59,770 bases of DNA from Alistipes sp. Its GTDB lineage: Bacteria; Bacteroidota; Bacteroidia; Bacteroidales; Rikenellaceae. The notes under the pieces were generated by a model. That model saw nothing but the letters and a program-made list of their open reading frames with translations, was not told the DNA's origin and did not search any database. The position numbers and the translations under genes were made by a program. The DNA lies in the NCBI GenBank assembly GCA_031285345.1, contig JAITWI010000046.1, positions 1-59,770 of the forward strand. The letters run 5' to 3'. Positions 17,554 through 25,012 of the stretch are shown one piece after another (the stretch's first letter is position 1; the number at the start of each line of letters is the position of its first letter).

Positions 17554-18948
17554 ATGACTGAAAATCTACAAAAAAGACTCAACGACTCGCTCCTGGCGCG
17601 CTGGGGCGCCATCATCCTCGTCTCGCTGATGATGTTCTTCTGCTACATGTTCGTCGACGTGATCTCGCCGCTCCAGACGATGCTCGAAACGTCGCGCGGC
17701 TGGACCCCCGAAACCTACGGCACGGTGGCGGGCTCGGAGTACTTCCTCAACGTGTTCGTGCTGTTCCTTATCTTCGCGGGGATTATCCTCGACAAGATGG
17801 GGGTGCGCTTCACGGGGCTGCTGTCGGCGGCGATGATGATCGTGGGCGCGGGCATCAAAATCTACGGCGTGAGCGACTACTTCGTCGGCGGCGGAGTGGG
17901 CTATGAGTTCCTCGGCTCTTTTTGGACGTCGTTCCCGGCGAGCGCCAAGTTGGCCTGCGTAGGGTTCGCGATATTCGGCTGCGGAGCCGAGATGGCGGGC
18001 ATCACGGTGTCTAAGGCCATTGCCAAGTGGTTCGCCGGCAAGGAGATGGCGGTGGCTATGGGCGTCGAGATGGGCATCGCCCGACTGGGCGTGTTCGCGG
18101 TGTTCTCGCTGTCGCCGCGCCTGGCCTCCATGGCTCCCGAGAGCGTGGTGAGGCCGGTGGCTATCGTGGGTCTGCTGCTGTGCATCGGCTTTTTGACCTA
18201 TCTGGCCTTCACGTTCATGGATCGCAAGTTGGACAAGCAGCTCAATGCCGCGAGCGAAGGGCCCGCCGAGGAGTTCAAGGTGCGCGACCTGGGCAAGCTG
18301 TTCACCAGCCCGACGTTCATGATCGTGGCCGCGCTGTGCGTGCTCTACTACTCGGCCATCTTCCCGTTCCAGAAGTTCGCCGTGCCGATGCTCCAAAACA
18401 ACCTCGACATCTCGGCTCAGGCCGCTTCGGACATCTTCCGCTGGTTCCCCATCGGGGCTATGCTGCTGACGCCGTTCTTGGGGCTATTCCTCGACTTCCG
18501 CGGTAAGGGGGCCACCATGCTCATCATCGGGTCGATCCTCATGACGGGCTGCCACCTGATCTTCGCCCTTGTGCCGCTCACTCCGTTCATCACCTACTCG
18601 GCGCTGATACTGTTAGGGCTGTCGTTCTCGCTGGTGCCCGCCGCGTTGTGGCCGTCGGTGCCCAAGTTGGTGGAAAACAGATATTTGGGGTCGGGCTACT
18701 CGGTGATCTTCTGGATCCAGAACATCGGCCTGTGGGTCTTCCCCATCATCATCGGAGCGGTTCTTCAGGCCTCCAACCCGGGCATCTCGGAGCGCATACA
18801 GGCCGGCGAGGCGGTGAGCTACGACTACACCGTGCCGATGCTTCTGTTCGCCTCGCTGGGCGTGCTGGCTTTCGTGTTGGGTCTGTGGCTCAAGGCGCTC
18901 GACCGCCGCAAGGGCTACGGGCTGGAGCTGCCCAACGTCAAGCGTTAA
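17554..18948 (+). CDS. MFS transporter
   Basis: 464 residues with about 12 predicted TM helices and a central cytoplasmic loop (about 225-250). The motif after TM2 (LDKMGVRFTG) is the MFS motif A form. It resembles the Bacteroidetes MFS group annotated as nitrate/sugar-phosphate-like carriers, but the substrate cannot be assigned. It is the last gene before a strong terminator and is tightly linked to the TPR gene. Confidence 0.85.
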   Translation: MTENLQKRLNDSLLARWGAIILVSLMMFFCYMFVDVISPLQTMLETSRGWTPETYGTVAGSEYFLNVFVLFLIFAGIILDKMGVRFTGLLSAAMMIVGAGIKIYGVSDYFVGGGVGYEFLGSFWTSFPASAKLACVGFAIFGCGAEMAGITVSKAIAKWFAGKEMAVAMGVEMGIARLGVFAVFSLSPRLASMAPESVVRPVAIVGLLLCIGFLTYLAFTFMDRKLDKQLNAASEGPAEEFKVRDLGKLFTSPTFMIVAALCVLYYSAIFPFQKFAVPMLQNNLDISAQAASDIFRWFPIGAMLLTPFLGLFLDFRGKGATMLIIGSILMTGCHLIFALVPLTPFITYSALILLGLSFSLVPAALWPSVPKLVENRYLGSGYSVIFWIQNIGLWVFPIIIGAVLQASNPGISERIQAGEAVSYDYTVPMLLFASLGVLAFVLGLWLKALDRRKGYGLELPNVKR

Positions 18949-18965
18949 CGAACCTCGGGACGCGC

Positions 18966-19005
18966 AAAAAAAACTGTCGACCGGCATCGGTCGACAGTTT
19001 TTTTT
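18966..19005 (+). terminator. Strong intrinsic terminator
   Basis: Perfect 10-bp stem CTGTCGACCG/CGGTCGACAG with GCAT loop, flanked by eight A and eight T; bidirectional capable. Confidence 0.95.
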
Positions 19006-19067
19006 GTATCTTTACGCCACGGACACCCTGTAAGAAGTTGTTAAATTTAACCTAAAACTTTTAAGAC

Positions 19068-20186
19068 ATGAGAAAAAATCTGCTTCTATTCTGCGCGCTG
19101 GCGACCTCGGCGATGATCGGATCGTTGACGGCCGCATGCGACCCTAAAAACGGCAACGAAAACGAAAACGAAAACCAAACCGAGGCCACGCTCACGGTCG
19201 GTCCCGACACCGACCCCATCGAGTTTTCGGCCGCCGCGACGGAGAGCTTCACCTTCACCGTCGACACCGACCAGCCGTCGTGGGACGCCGACTCCAATCG
19301 CGAGTGGTGCGTGGTGACTGTGGCCGAAGACGGCAAATCGTTCACCGTGACCGCCCTGCCCAACACCCTGACCACAGCGCCCGAAGCGGCCGTGATAACC
19401 GTCACGGCGGGTGAGGCCACCCCCGTCGAGATCGACGCCGCCCAGGCCGCCGCCGAAGAACCCGAGCCCGAACCCACGCCCGCCCACATCTCGTTCAAGA
19501 CCGCCTATATGGACGAAGGTGGCATGTACGCCCCCCTTATCGCCGGCAGCGGCGAGGCGACCATCGACTGGGGCGACGGCACACCCTTGCAGACCGTGAC
19601 GCTCAACCCCCTTGTGGCCGACTACTATGGCGACGAGCTGCCCACCTCCGACAACCAGATCGAACACGTGTACGCCCCCGGTACGGGCGAGAAGACCATC
19701 GTCATCACCGGCGACGGCGTGACGGGACTGGGCACCGGCTTCACCGGCTGGATCACCGAGATGACCGTGGAGATGCCCTCGTTGAAGTATCTCGACTGCA
19801 AGATGGAGGCCATCGAGAGCCTCGACCTGACCGCCTGCCCCGAGTTGAAGATGCTGTTTTGCGAAAGCAACCTGATCTCCGACCTCGACGTGGACGCCTG
19901 CACCCATCTGACGTGGCTGGTGTGCACCAACAACGCCCTCACCTCGCTCGACGTGACGGGCAAACCCGATCTGTTCGTCGTGGCCTGCGACGACAACTAC
20001 CTCGACGCGGCGGCCCTGTTGCAGATTTTCAACGACCTGCCCGACCGCACCGGCGGTTCGCTTCCCGAGGGCGAACTCTATTGCGGCGGCTACAACCGTC
20101 CCAACCCGGGCTATGCCGAGGTTGTCGAGCAGGGCTACACGATTTGCGGCGCCAAAAACTGGTGGCCCTACCCCGGCCGCTCGTAG
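19068..20186 (+). CDS. BACON/LRR-type lipoprotein
   Basis: 372 residues. Signal peptide ending SLTAAC (C24), then an Asn/Glu-rich stretch. Residues ~38-125 form a BACON-like domain (ATESFTFTVDTDQPSW, REWCVVTV, VITVTAG). After a Pro/Glu linker comes a PKD-like segment (TIDWGDGTPLQTV) and a few leucine-rich-like repeats (LKYLDCKMEAIESLDLTACP). Surface lipoprotein, probably glycan- or host-protein-binding. It is related in plan to the lipoprotein at 1930, which uses Big2 instead of BACON. Confidence 0.8.
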   Translation: MRKNLLLFCALATSAMIGSLTAACDPKNGNENENENQTEATLTVGPDTDPIEFSAAATESFTFTVDTDQPSWDADSNREWCVVTVAEDGKSFTVTALPNTLTTAPEAAVITVTAGEATPVEIDAAQAAAEEPEPEPTPAHISFKTAYMDEGGMYAPLIAGSGEATIDWGDGTPLQTVTLNPLVADYYGDELPTSDNQIEHVYAPGTGEKTIVITGDGVTGLGTGFTGWITEMTVEMPSLKYLDCKMEAIESLDLTACPELKMLFCESNLISDLDVDACTHLTWLVCTNNALTSLDVTGKPDLFVVACDDNYLDAAALLQIFNDLPDRTGGSLPEGELYCGGYNRPNPGYAEVVEQGYTICGAKNWWPYPGRS

Positions 20187-20208
20187 ACCCTGTTCCGGCC
20201 GGTAACTG

Positions 20209-20409
20209 TTGCTCGTATGCCCTGTTCCGGGCGGTATCGGCTCTTGGGCGACCGGAGGAAACTTCTGGCAGGGTGCGGTGACCGGAGCGACGGCCCCGTT
20301 TTATGGACTGCCCGGAGGGGGCGTTCAATACTATTCGCCGACATTGAGTGTATCTCAACTTATAGAATTCGGATATATAAGACCCATCGTGTATAAACCC
20401 GTTTATTAA
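20209..20409 (+). pseudogene. Remnant of an Rhs/polymorphic-toxin core end
   Basis: Reads ATGGNFWQGAVTGATAPFYG followed by GGGVQYYSPTLS, like the segment preceding variable toxin tips in Bacteroidetes Rhs-type proteins. An in-frame stop lies directly upstream and only TTG is available as a start, so this is a fragment. Base composition shifts to AT-rich from here to 21.9 kb. Confidence 0.4.
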
Positions 20410-20415
20410 AAAATC

Positions 20416-20703
20416 ATGAATCAAGAAGATTTGCACAGCGCGATAACGGCCATAACAAGAAAGCTTCACCATTTTGATTATCCTATTAACAATCAGCGCA
20501 CAGGCGGACGAATTATCGAGTCAAACATCGCGACGGGGCTGTGGGAAACCTACACCATAGACGAAAGAGGGGGCAAGCACAATTTGCAAACATTCGACAC
20601 GGAAGAGGAGGCTTGTGCGTATATCCTCGACGATGCGATAAAGAGTATGAAAATAATTATAAACTCATATTCAGATGCCGTGAGACGTGCGTATTTAGAA
20701 TAA
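20416..20703 (+). CDS. Putative immunity protein of a polymorphic toxin
   Basis: 95 residues, acidic, no signal peptide. The segment KHNLQTFDTEEEACAYILD resembles small immunity proteins of toxin cassettes (aromatic/acidic with EACxYIxD). It sits directly after the Rhs-type remnant and before a broken RNase tip, the usual place for an immunity gene. Family not named with confidence. Confidence 0.5.
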   Translation: MNQEDLHSAITAITRKLHHFDYPINNQRTGGRIIESNIATGLWETYTIDERGGKHNLQTFDTEEEACAYILDDAIKSMKIIINSYSDAVRRAYLE

Positions 20704-20708
20704 GAGAA

Positions 20709-20906
20709 AGTTTGCCATATAAAAATGATGGATCCACGTTTCAAAACAGAGAAGGCTTTCTTCCGGAGCAACCGAATGGCTATTATAGGGAATATGTACA
20801 TCCCACACCTGGCGTCAGCGGACCTGGTGCGCATCGGGTTATAATGGGAGTCGGTGGCGACAACTATTACTCTCCCGATCATTATAAAACATTCATACGA
20901 TTCTAA
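20709..20906 (+). pseudogene. Orphan C-terminal tip of a barnase/RNase N1-T1-type toxin
   Basis: In frame without its own start: FQNREGFLPEQPNGYYREYV, then PGAHRVIMG and YYSPDHYKTF. These correspond to the microbial guanyl-specific RNase fold (NREGxLP, YYREY with catalytic Glu, the Arg of GAxR, and catalytic His of DHYxSF). The N-terminal third of the domain and any delivery module are missing. A barstar homologue starts 9 nt after the stop, which supports the assignment. Confidence 0.72.
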
Positions 20907-20914
20907 TTAAGAAT

Positions 20915-21307
20915 ATGGAAGGATTTTTCTTTGAAGACCGCTTCACGGTTGCAAACCCCGATGTCTGTTATATTGCACATGTCGACGGTGGTAGTAATTT
21001 GTTCGAGCAGTTAAAGGCAGAACTCAAATTCCCCGATTATTTTGGCAATAATTGGGATGCTCTAAACGATTGCTTGTCGTATTTGAGTTGGATAGAGCAA
21101 AAAAACGTCATCATAATTCACGATGAGTTGCCGAATATCAATGATGCCGACTTGGGCGTTTATATTCGACTTTTGATAGAGCAAATTGATGACTGGAGGC
21201 GATGGAAAGACGGCGAAGTACATCAGTTACAAGTCGTTTTCCCCAAGCGATCCGAAGCTAAAATCAAAGCCATGGTCTTCGGCGGCAACCAATCCAGAAG
21301 ACCATAA
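20915..21307 (+). CDS. Barstar-family ribonuclease inhibitor
   Basis: 130 residues. The diagnostic FPDYFGNNWDALNDCLSYLSWIE matches barstar helix-2 and the following segment, which plug the barnase active site. The spacing with N-terminal strand (DVCYIAHVDGG) and the downstream Ile/Leu strand is normal. It protects against the RNase tip immediately upstream, now an orphan. The C-terminus overlaps the next frame. Confidence 0.85.
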   Translation: MEGFFFEDRFTVANPDVCYIAHVDGGSNLFEQLKAELKFPDYFGNNWDALNDCLSYLSWIEQKNVIIIHDELPNINDADLGVYIRLLIEQIDDWRRWKDGEVHQLQVVFPKRSEAKIKAMVFGGNQSRRP

Positions 21308-21416
21308 TACCCGCCCATACGAGAGAAGCGCCAACAGACGAGCGGAAGACTATTTCGGAAATCATTACGGTGTAGATTGGTCGGACTACGAAGAAAGGTA
21401 TCCCACTTATAAATAA
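21308..21416 (+). pseudogene. Possible further toxin-tip remnant
   Basis: Short in-frame sequence RPYERSANRRAEDYFGNHYG-VDWSDYEERYPTYK running to a stop just before the next start. The charged/aromatic run looks like a toxin C-terminus, but the family is unknown. Context (between barstar and a second immunity-like gene) is the main argument. Confidence 0.3.
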
Positions 21417-21422
21417 TTGAGT

Positions 21423-21884
21423 ATGAGAAGATTTATTTTTGTTGGACTATTTTTGGTCGCATTAATGTGTTCGGCTTCGCATTGTGTGATGGATTATGAT
21501 TATTCTATTCATATCGTAAATAATTCAGATATTGAGTTGCGATACGCGATAAAAAGTTTTTATCCCGACACGATTCCGTCCGCGGAAAAGATTAACGCTA
21601 TCGTAATAAACGCTCGTTCGCCCAGATCTGTTGAAGGAGGTAGCACTCCATGGGAGTATAGATACGAAACGCGCTATCCTTCAGACACCATGTCGTTATT
21701 CCTCATGTCGAACGATACGTTGGAGAAATATGAATGGGATCGCGTGCGCGATGATTATAACGTCTTAATACGCTACGACTTAAGCGTGCAAGATTTGTAC
21801 TCCTTGAAATTCAAGGTTGTTTACCCACCCGACGAGCGAATGGCCGACATTAAAATGTGGCCGCCCTACGGCACCGTTCAATAA
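21423..21884 (+). CDS. Putative secreted/lipoprotein immunity protein
   Basis: 153 residues from the ATG at 21423; a TTG six bases earlier is less likely. N-terminal hydrophobic segment (FIFVGLFLVALMCSASHC) is a signal peptide with a possible lipobox. The mature part starts IHIVNNSDIELRYAIKSFYPD, a small beta-rich domain seen in Bacteroidales toxin islets. Function as immunity protein is inferred from position. Followed by a terminator. Confidence 0.5.
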   Translation: MRRFIFVGLFLVALMCSASHCVMDYDYSIHIVNNSDIELRYAIKSFYPDTIPSAEKINAIVINARSPRSVEGGSTPWEYRYETRYPSDTMSLFLMSNDTLEKYEWDRVRDDYNVLIRYDLSVQDLYSLKFKVVYPPDERMADIKMWPPYGTVQ

Positions 21885-21891
21885 GTGAAGA

Positions 21892-21925
21892 CAAGCCGGA
21901 GCGGTGAGCTCCGGCTTGCTTTTTG
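21892..21925 (+). terminator. Intrinsic terminator ending the toxin/immunity islet
   Basis: Perfect 11-bp stem CAAGCCGGAGC/GCTCCGGCTTG with 5-nt loop and a following CTTTTT. Confidence 0.92.
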
Positions 21926-22183
21926 CCACACCTCCGCCCATGCCCCCTCCCAGCCCTTCCGCCCATGCCCCCTCCCCGGGCGGCAACGGCCCCCTCCCCG
22001 GAAAACCGCGAACAAGTTTGCGTTTCCCCTCGGCTTGCACTATATTCGCCCAATATAAGCTGCGCCTCGGGCGGCAACGGCCGCGGCGATTAAAGCTACG
22101 TACGGGGGGAATAACGAAATAAAGAAATAGCTATTTATTCAAACGTACTGATAAGTGTACTGTATCAGTTAGTTACAAGGTTT
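21926..22183. other. Intergenic: orphan host promoter and left-end region of prophage
   Basis: No gene. C-rich repeats (CGCCCATGCCCCCTCCC twice) are followed by a promoter at 22017-22048. Then comes an AT-rich segment with a perfect 12-bp palindrome AAATAGCTATTT (22125-22136) and a short inverted repeat ACTGATA/TATCAGT (22147-22170). The exact prophage boundary lies in or just after this AT-rich part. Confidence 0.6.
22017..22048 (+). promoter_or_regulatory. Bacteroidetes-type promoter facing the prophage
   Basis: TTTG (22017-22020), 20 nt, TATATTCG (22041-22048). The spacer end CTCGGCTTGCAC and the leader GCCCAA(T)ATAAGC are shared with the promoter at 59335-59367. No host gene follows before the prophage, so it points into the phage left end. 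Confidence 0.55.
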
Positions 22184-22198
22184 TGCTACGGCGAACCC

Positions 22199-22213
22199 GG
22201 AAAAACGAAAGCT
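22199..22213 (+). repeat. Left-end transposase-type site (L1 candidate)
   Basis: GGAAAAACGAAAGC shares 12 bases (GGAAAAACGAAA) with the internal left site at 22501 and, inverted, with the site at 59241-59255. It is the outermost such site on the left. Confidence 0.6.
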
Positions 22214-22275
22214 TCTCATTGCTTCTCTTTTGCTTCTCATTGGAGACGGGTTTGCGGACATTTGCGGCCCGTCTC
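22211..22275. repeat. Left-end short repeats and hairpin
   Basis: GCTTCTCATT occurs twice and GCTTCTCTTTT once (22211-22240). They are followed by an 8-bp inverted repeat GAGACGGG/CCCGTCTC (22243-22250, 22268-22275) enclosing a direct repeat TTTGCGG. Probably part of the end architecture; no gene. Confidence 0.5.
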
Positions 22276-22744
22276 TTCGCATTTAGCCCCACACGGCGGC
22301 CGATTCCTTCGCATTACACGCCAAACGCGCACAGAGCCGCCATTTTGCCACCAGATGGGCCGCCGCGATCATCGCGCAATCCCACCGCAAATGAGCCAAA
22401 ATAAGCCCGCGATTCGGCCTCCTTTCGGGGGTCTTTTTTCGTCCGAAAATTCGAGAGGATATGCGGTTGGATATACGAGTGGATTCTGGGGTTTTGGCGT
22501 GGAAAAACGAAATCGTGTGTTTGGATATACGTTTGGATATACATTTCGCCATCAAAAACAATGGTTATAACCATATCATTATGCCATTCTTAACGCCAAA
22601 ACAGCCCAAAAAACGGAGTTCAAGAGGGGGTATTTTACACGGAGTCCAAACGAATCAGACGTTTATCAGTGTTTGTAAACGACTGACAATCAAAGGTATT
22701 TAGTTCGGCCTCACTGACCTACAGCACACAAAGGCGTGTGTGGC
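22276..22744. other. Non-coding left-end segment of prophage
   Basis: Open frames here have no family resemblance. Visible structure: three copies of TTGGATATAC (22467-22476, 22521-22530, 22533-22542), a transposase-type site at 22501, and a perfect 14-bp palindrome ATGGTTATAACCAT at 22561-22574. It lies downstream of the leftward repressor/lipoprotein pair. Confidence 0.6.
22501..22515 (+). repeat. Left-end transposase-type site (internal)
   Basis: GGAAAAACGAAATCG is the exact reverse complement of 59241-59255. It is embedded among TTGGATATAC repeats about 300 bp inside the first left site, reminiscent of the split L1/L2-L3 arrangement of Mu. Confidence 0.65.
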
Positions 22745-23248
22745 TCATTTGAGAAGGTTGCCTCGTACATCGACATTGCCGTGAATCTTTTCGTTGTACA
22801 GCATAAATTCGCGGGTTTTAATTTCAGACCAAGTCCATTCGGGTGGATCTAACGGATTAAATGGCGGATTGGTATCTTCACGGTAAAATACGGTAAGAAT
22901 GTGGAGGTATTCATTCTTGAAACTATACTCGGCCTTTTCTATTTTAATGGCGGACAGGTCGTACATCGTGGTCGCGACAAAATCCGAAAACAGTATGGTC
23001 GGCTTGTCTATTGACGTTATTATACCCTCGCCGTGGTATTCCGTATTTGGTAAAATCTCGTTATCTGTCCAGAAATTAGCATCCGTCTCCCCAAGCAACA
23101 AAATCGCATCATCTTCGGTCAGACTACTGCTTACCCACTTCGTGTATTCCAGTTCCGAAAGCGGTTCCGGTAGGTCAAACTCTTTGTCCTTGCACCCTAC
23201 CATCGCAAGGCAGGCGACCATCGCAAATAATACGTTTTTCATAATCAT
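22745..23248 (-). CDS. Lysogeny-module lipoprotein, unknown function
   Basis: 167 residues (or 165 from the second Met). Signal peptide ends LAMVGC (lipobox), so the mature protein should be a lipoprotein. The rest is acidic with Trp/Tyr-rich strands (LEYTKWVSSSLTEDDAILLL, FSDFVATTMYDLSAIKIEK). No family is recognised. The start overlaps the repressor stop by ATGA (23245-23248), so it should be translated with the repressor in the lysogen. That context suggests lysogenic conversion or superinfection exclusion, as inference only. Confidence 0.7.
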   Translation of the reverse strand: MIMKNVLFAMVACLAMVGCKDKEFDLPEPLSELEYTKWVSSSLTEDDAILLLGETDANFWTDNEILPNTEYHGEGIITSIDKPTILFSDFVATTMYDLSAIKIEKAEYSFKNEYLHILTVFYREDTNPPFNPLDPPEWTWSEIKTREFMLYNEKIHGNVDVRGNLLK

Positions 23249-23754
23249 TTCTCGGTTGGGCGTTCAGTCAGTTCAGTATAGGTTCGAGGCGATATAGAGG
23301 CGTCCCGCACTCTGGACACGTTTCGTGTAGCGTCCAAATCAACGAACGGTACATCTCCTCCATAGGATGGTTGTTTTCGACTACTCGTTTGAAAATGTGA
23401 AATCCGTTCTTCCAACCTGCCGATTTCCTTAGCCTGTTCCAAATTCAACGCATCTTTTTCTCTTAGCAACGCCCGACACATCTCTAATTCGCGAGAATGG
23501 TTCTGCTCCCCGGGCGATGGCGGTTCATCGGCGCGGGTCATAGAGCCCTCGCCTGTTAGAAGCCATTCGTGGGAAACTTCGAGACTTCTCACGACTTTCT
23601 CCAAGAACGGTTGCTTGGGAAGCACATTCGCCCTATACCCACGCACATTTGCCTCGCTTTCACCCACTATTTTGGCGAAAACAGTATTCTTCCCATCTCC
23701 GAAGTAATCAACCATTTGGCTAACTCTATCGTGGATTGTCTCGTCATTTTTCAT
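23245..23754 (-). CDS. Phage repressor (HTH, CI-like)
   Basis: 169 residues. The N-terminal ~65 residues (VSQMVDYFGDGKNTVFAKIVGESEANVRGYRANVLPKQ... in part) form a helix-turn-helix DNA-binding domain. The LEVSHEWLLTGEGSM segment is a hallmark of Bacteroidetes phage repressors. Residues ~85-125 are a coiled coil (REKDALNLEQAKEIGRLEER) for oligomerisation. There is no LexA-type Ser/Lys protease domain, so induction by RecA cleavage is not expected. It is divergent from the early operon, with operators in 23755-23893. Confidence 0.85.
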   Translation of the reverse strand: MKNDETIHDRVSQMVDYFGDGKNTVFAKIVGESEANVRGYRANVLPKQPFLEKVVRSLEVSHEWLLTGEGSMTRADEPPSPGEQNHSRELEMCRALLREKDALNLEQAKEIGRLEERISHFQTSSRKQPSYGGDVPFVDLDATRNVSRVRDASISPRTYTELTERPTEK

Positions 23755-23767
23755 ATAAAATCGAAAT

Positions 23768-23779
23768 AAATCGCGAAAT
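23768..23779 (+). promoter_or_regulatory. Operator-region word identical to right-end transposase sites
   Basis: AAATCGCGAAAT is found here and, inverted, in both right-end repeats (59271-59282 and 59293-59304). It lies in the repressor/early-operon control region, where Mu has its transpositional enhancer. A role in transposase binding is inferred. Confidence 0.5.
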
Positions 23780-23781
23780 AA

Positions 23782-23813
23782 TTTGTCTATGTCGCGAGAA
23801 GTCGCTAATATTG
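23782..23813 (+). promoter_or_regulatory. Predicted early (lytic) promoter
   Basis: TTTG (23782-23785), 20 nt, TAATATTG (23806-23813), one base off TAnnTTTG. Transcription would start near 23820 and read into the Ner/Cro-like gene and transposase operon. Confidence 0.65.
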
Positions 23814-23820
23814 CACCGTA

Positions 23821-23833
23821 TTAACACTGTTAA
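23821..23833. promoter_or_regulatory. Candidate operator palindrome
   Basis: TTAACACTGTTAA is a perfect dyad (6-bp arms about one central base). It covers the predicted start of early transcription, a good position for repressor or Ner-like binding. Confidence 0.5.
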
Positions 23834-23893
23834 CGGGCGGTAAATATAGTGATATTCCCGGAAACGGCACAGAAATTAAAACGAAAAACAAAT

Positions 23894-24094
23894 ATGAAAA
23901 AGTACATCTCGGTTCCGAACAACACCAAACGCGACCTTAAAGTGGCGTTCGAGTGCACCCGTGAGATGGTTTGGCAGGCTTTGAACTATAAGTCGGACAG
24001 TAAGCTGGCTCGGCAGATCCGCAAGGTCGCCATCGACAAAGGCGGGGTGGTTTACGACGAGGGCAACCAAAAATTCACGAACCTAAGCAAATAA
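23894..24094 (+). CDS. Small Cro/Ner-like DNA-binding protein
   Basis: 66 residues. TKRDLKVAFECTREMVWQAL looks like a helix-turn-helix, followed by a short beta segment (GGVVYDEGN), as in small Bacteroides phage regulators. First gene of the early operon, opposite the repressor: the Ner/Cro position. The ATG at 23894 is preferred over an upstream frame extension. Confidence 0.65.
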   Translation: MKKYISVPNNTKRDLKVAFECTREMVWQALNYKSDSKLARQIRKVAIDKGGVVYDEGNQKFTNLSK

Positions 24095-24099
24095 TCGAC

Positions 24100-24306
24100 A
24101 TGGATAGATGGGAAAAGAATCAGAACATCGCCGGCGCCGTCATTTTCGGACTGCTTGGCCTTTGCGCCCTCGGCGGGGTGATCTTCGCCGGCGCGACGCA
24201 TCAGTGGGCGATGGTCGTAATCTGCGCGGTGATGGTCGTCGCCTCGATCGGCGAGATCCGGCGGGAGGAGAAACGGGAGAAAGCTAAAAACACGACAAAT
24301 CAATAA
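24100..24306 (+). CDS. Small two-TM membrane protein
   Basis: 68 residues with two hydrophobic helices (NIAGAVIFGLLGLCALGGVI and WAMVVICAVMVVASI) and a basic/acidic tail. Starts 5 nt after the previous stop. Unknown function; early-operon position could suit a superinfection or membrane-modifying factor. Confidence 0.6.
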   Translation: MDRWEKNQNIAGAVIFGLLGLCALGGVIFAGATHQWAMVVICAVMVVASIGEIRREEKREKAKNTTNQ

Positions 24307-24317
24307 TACGGGACACT

Positions 24318-24524
24318 ATGAAAAAAGAACTGAAAAACTGGCAGAGGCTACACCGCCGCCTCGTGCAATCGGGTGAGTTTCGCACCGCTCGGCGCCTGTT
24401 GCGCCACGCGCAGGATTTCGCCAAATACGGACGTTGCTCGATGTCCGTGTACAACAACGACGACTGGTATCTGGCCGGCGAACTCGACCCTGGGAACAGC
24501 GGGTATTCTTTCAAACTCAGCTAA
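24318..24524 (+). CDS. Small basic early protein
   Basis: 68 residues, Arg-rich first half (KNWQRLHRRLVQSGEFRTAR RLLRH in part), aromatic C-terminus (YNNDDWYLAGELDPG). No family recognised. In the early operon with short spacing on both sides. Confidence 0.55.
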   Translation: MKKELKNWQRLHRRLVQSGEFRTARRLLRHAQDFAKYGRCSMSVYNNDDWYLAGELDPGNSGYSFKLS

Positions 24525-24535
24525 CGATTTGCGCT

Positions 24536-24802
24536 ATGGATAGGGAAAAATTAAAAATGGTAGCCGGATGCTACTTCAAAGACAAAATCGGCGCGGAGCC
24601 GGACACGCTCGAATTTACCCACGAAGATGACGGATTGCCGGAGTATGCACTGGATGCTACCCTCGGTGACAGGGAATTCAGAATTTGGATATGCCCGACA
24701 CACAACCTCATCGAACTAACAGAGAAACATCACATCGGCACGTTTTCCACCGCCGCCCTTGCCGGACTGGATAGGAACCTTAACGCCCTGCAACAGTCAT
24801 GA
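24536..24802 (+). CDS. Early protein of unknown function
   Basis: 88 residues from the ATG at 24536. Acidic alpha/beta protein (GCYFKDKIGAEPDTLEFTHE, FRIWICPTHNLIEL). No family recognised. Its stop overlaps the next ATG (24799-24802). Confidence 0.6.
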   Translation: MDREKLKMVAGCYFKDKIGAEPDTLEFTHEDDGLPEYALDATLGDREFRIWICPTHNLIELTEKHHIGTFSTAALAGLDRNLNALQQS

Positions 24803-24996
24803 CGGCGGTAAAAAAAGCATTGGAAAAACTTCAAGCGGCACTGGAGGAGTCGGTCGAACGGCGCACCGAGATACACGACGCCCGCACGGAGGAGTGGCAA
24901 GAGTCCGAAAAGGGCGAAGAGCACCAAGAGCGCACCGACCGGCTCCAAGAGATGTTGGACGAGGTGGGCGACTGGATAGAGGAACTTAGCGAATAA
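24799..24996 (+). CDS. Small coiled-coil early protein
   Basis: 65 residues, almost entirely charged helix (LEKLQAALEESVERRTEIHD ...). ATGA-coupled to the previous gene. Function unknown. Confidence 0.6.
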   Translation: MTAVKKALEKLQAALEESVERRTEIHDARTEEWQESEKGEEHQERTDRLQEMLDEVGDWIEELSE

Positions 24997-25012
24997 ATTA
25001 ACCTACACACAC

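Noticed and set aside
22183-22703. Small open frames in the prophage left end
   Set aside because: They consist of translated repeats (for example of TTGGATATAC) and resemble no protein family.
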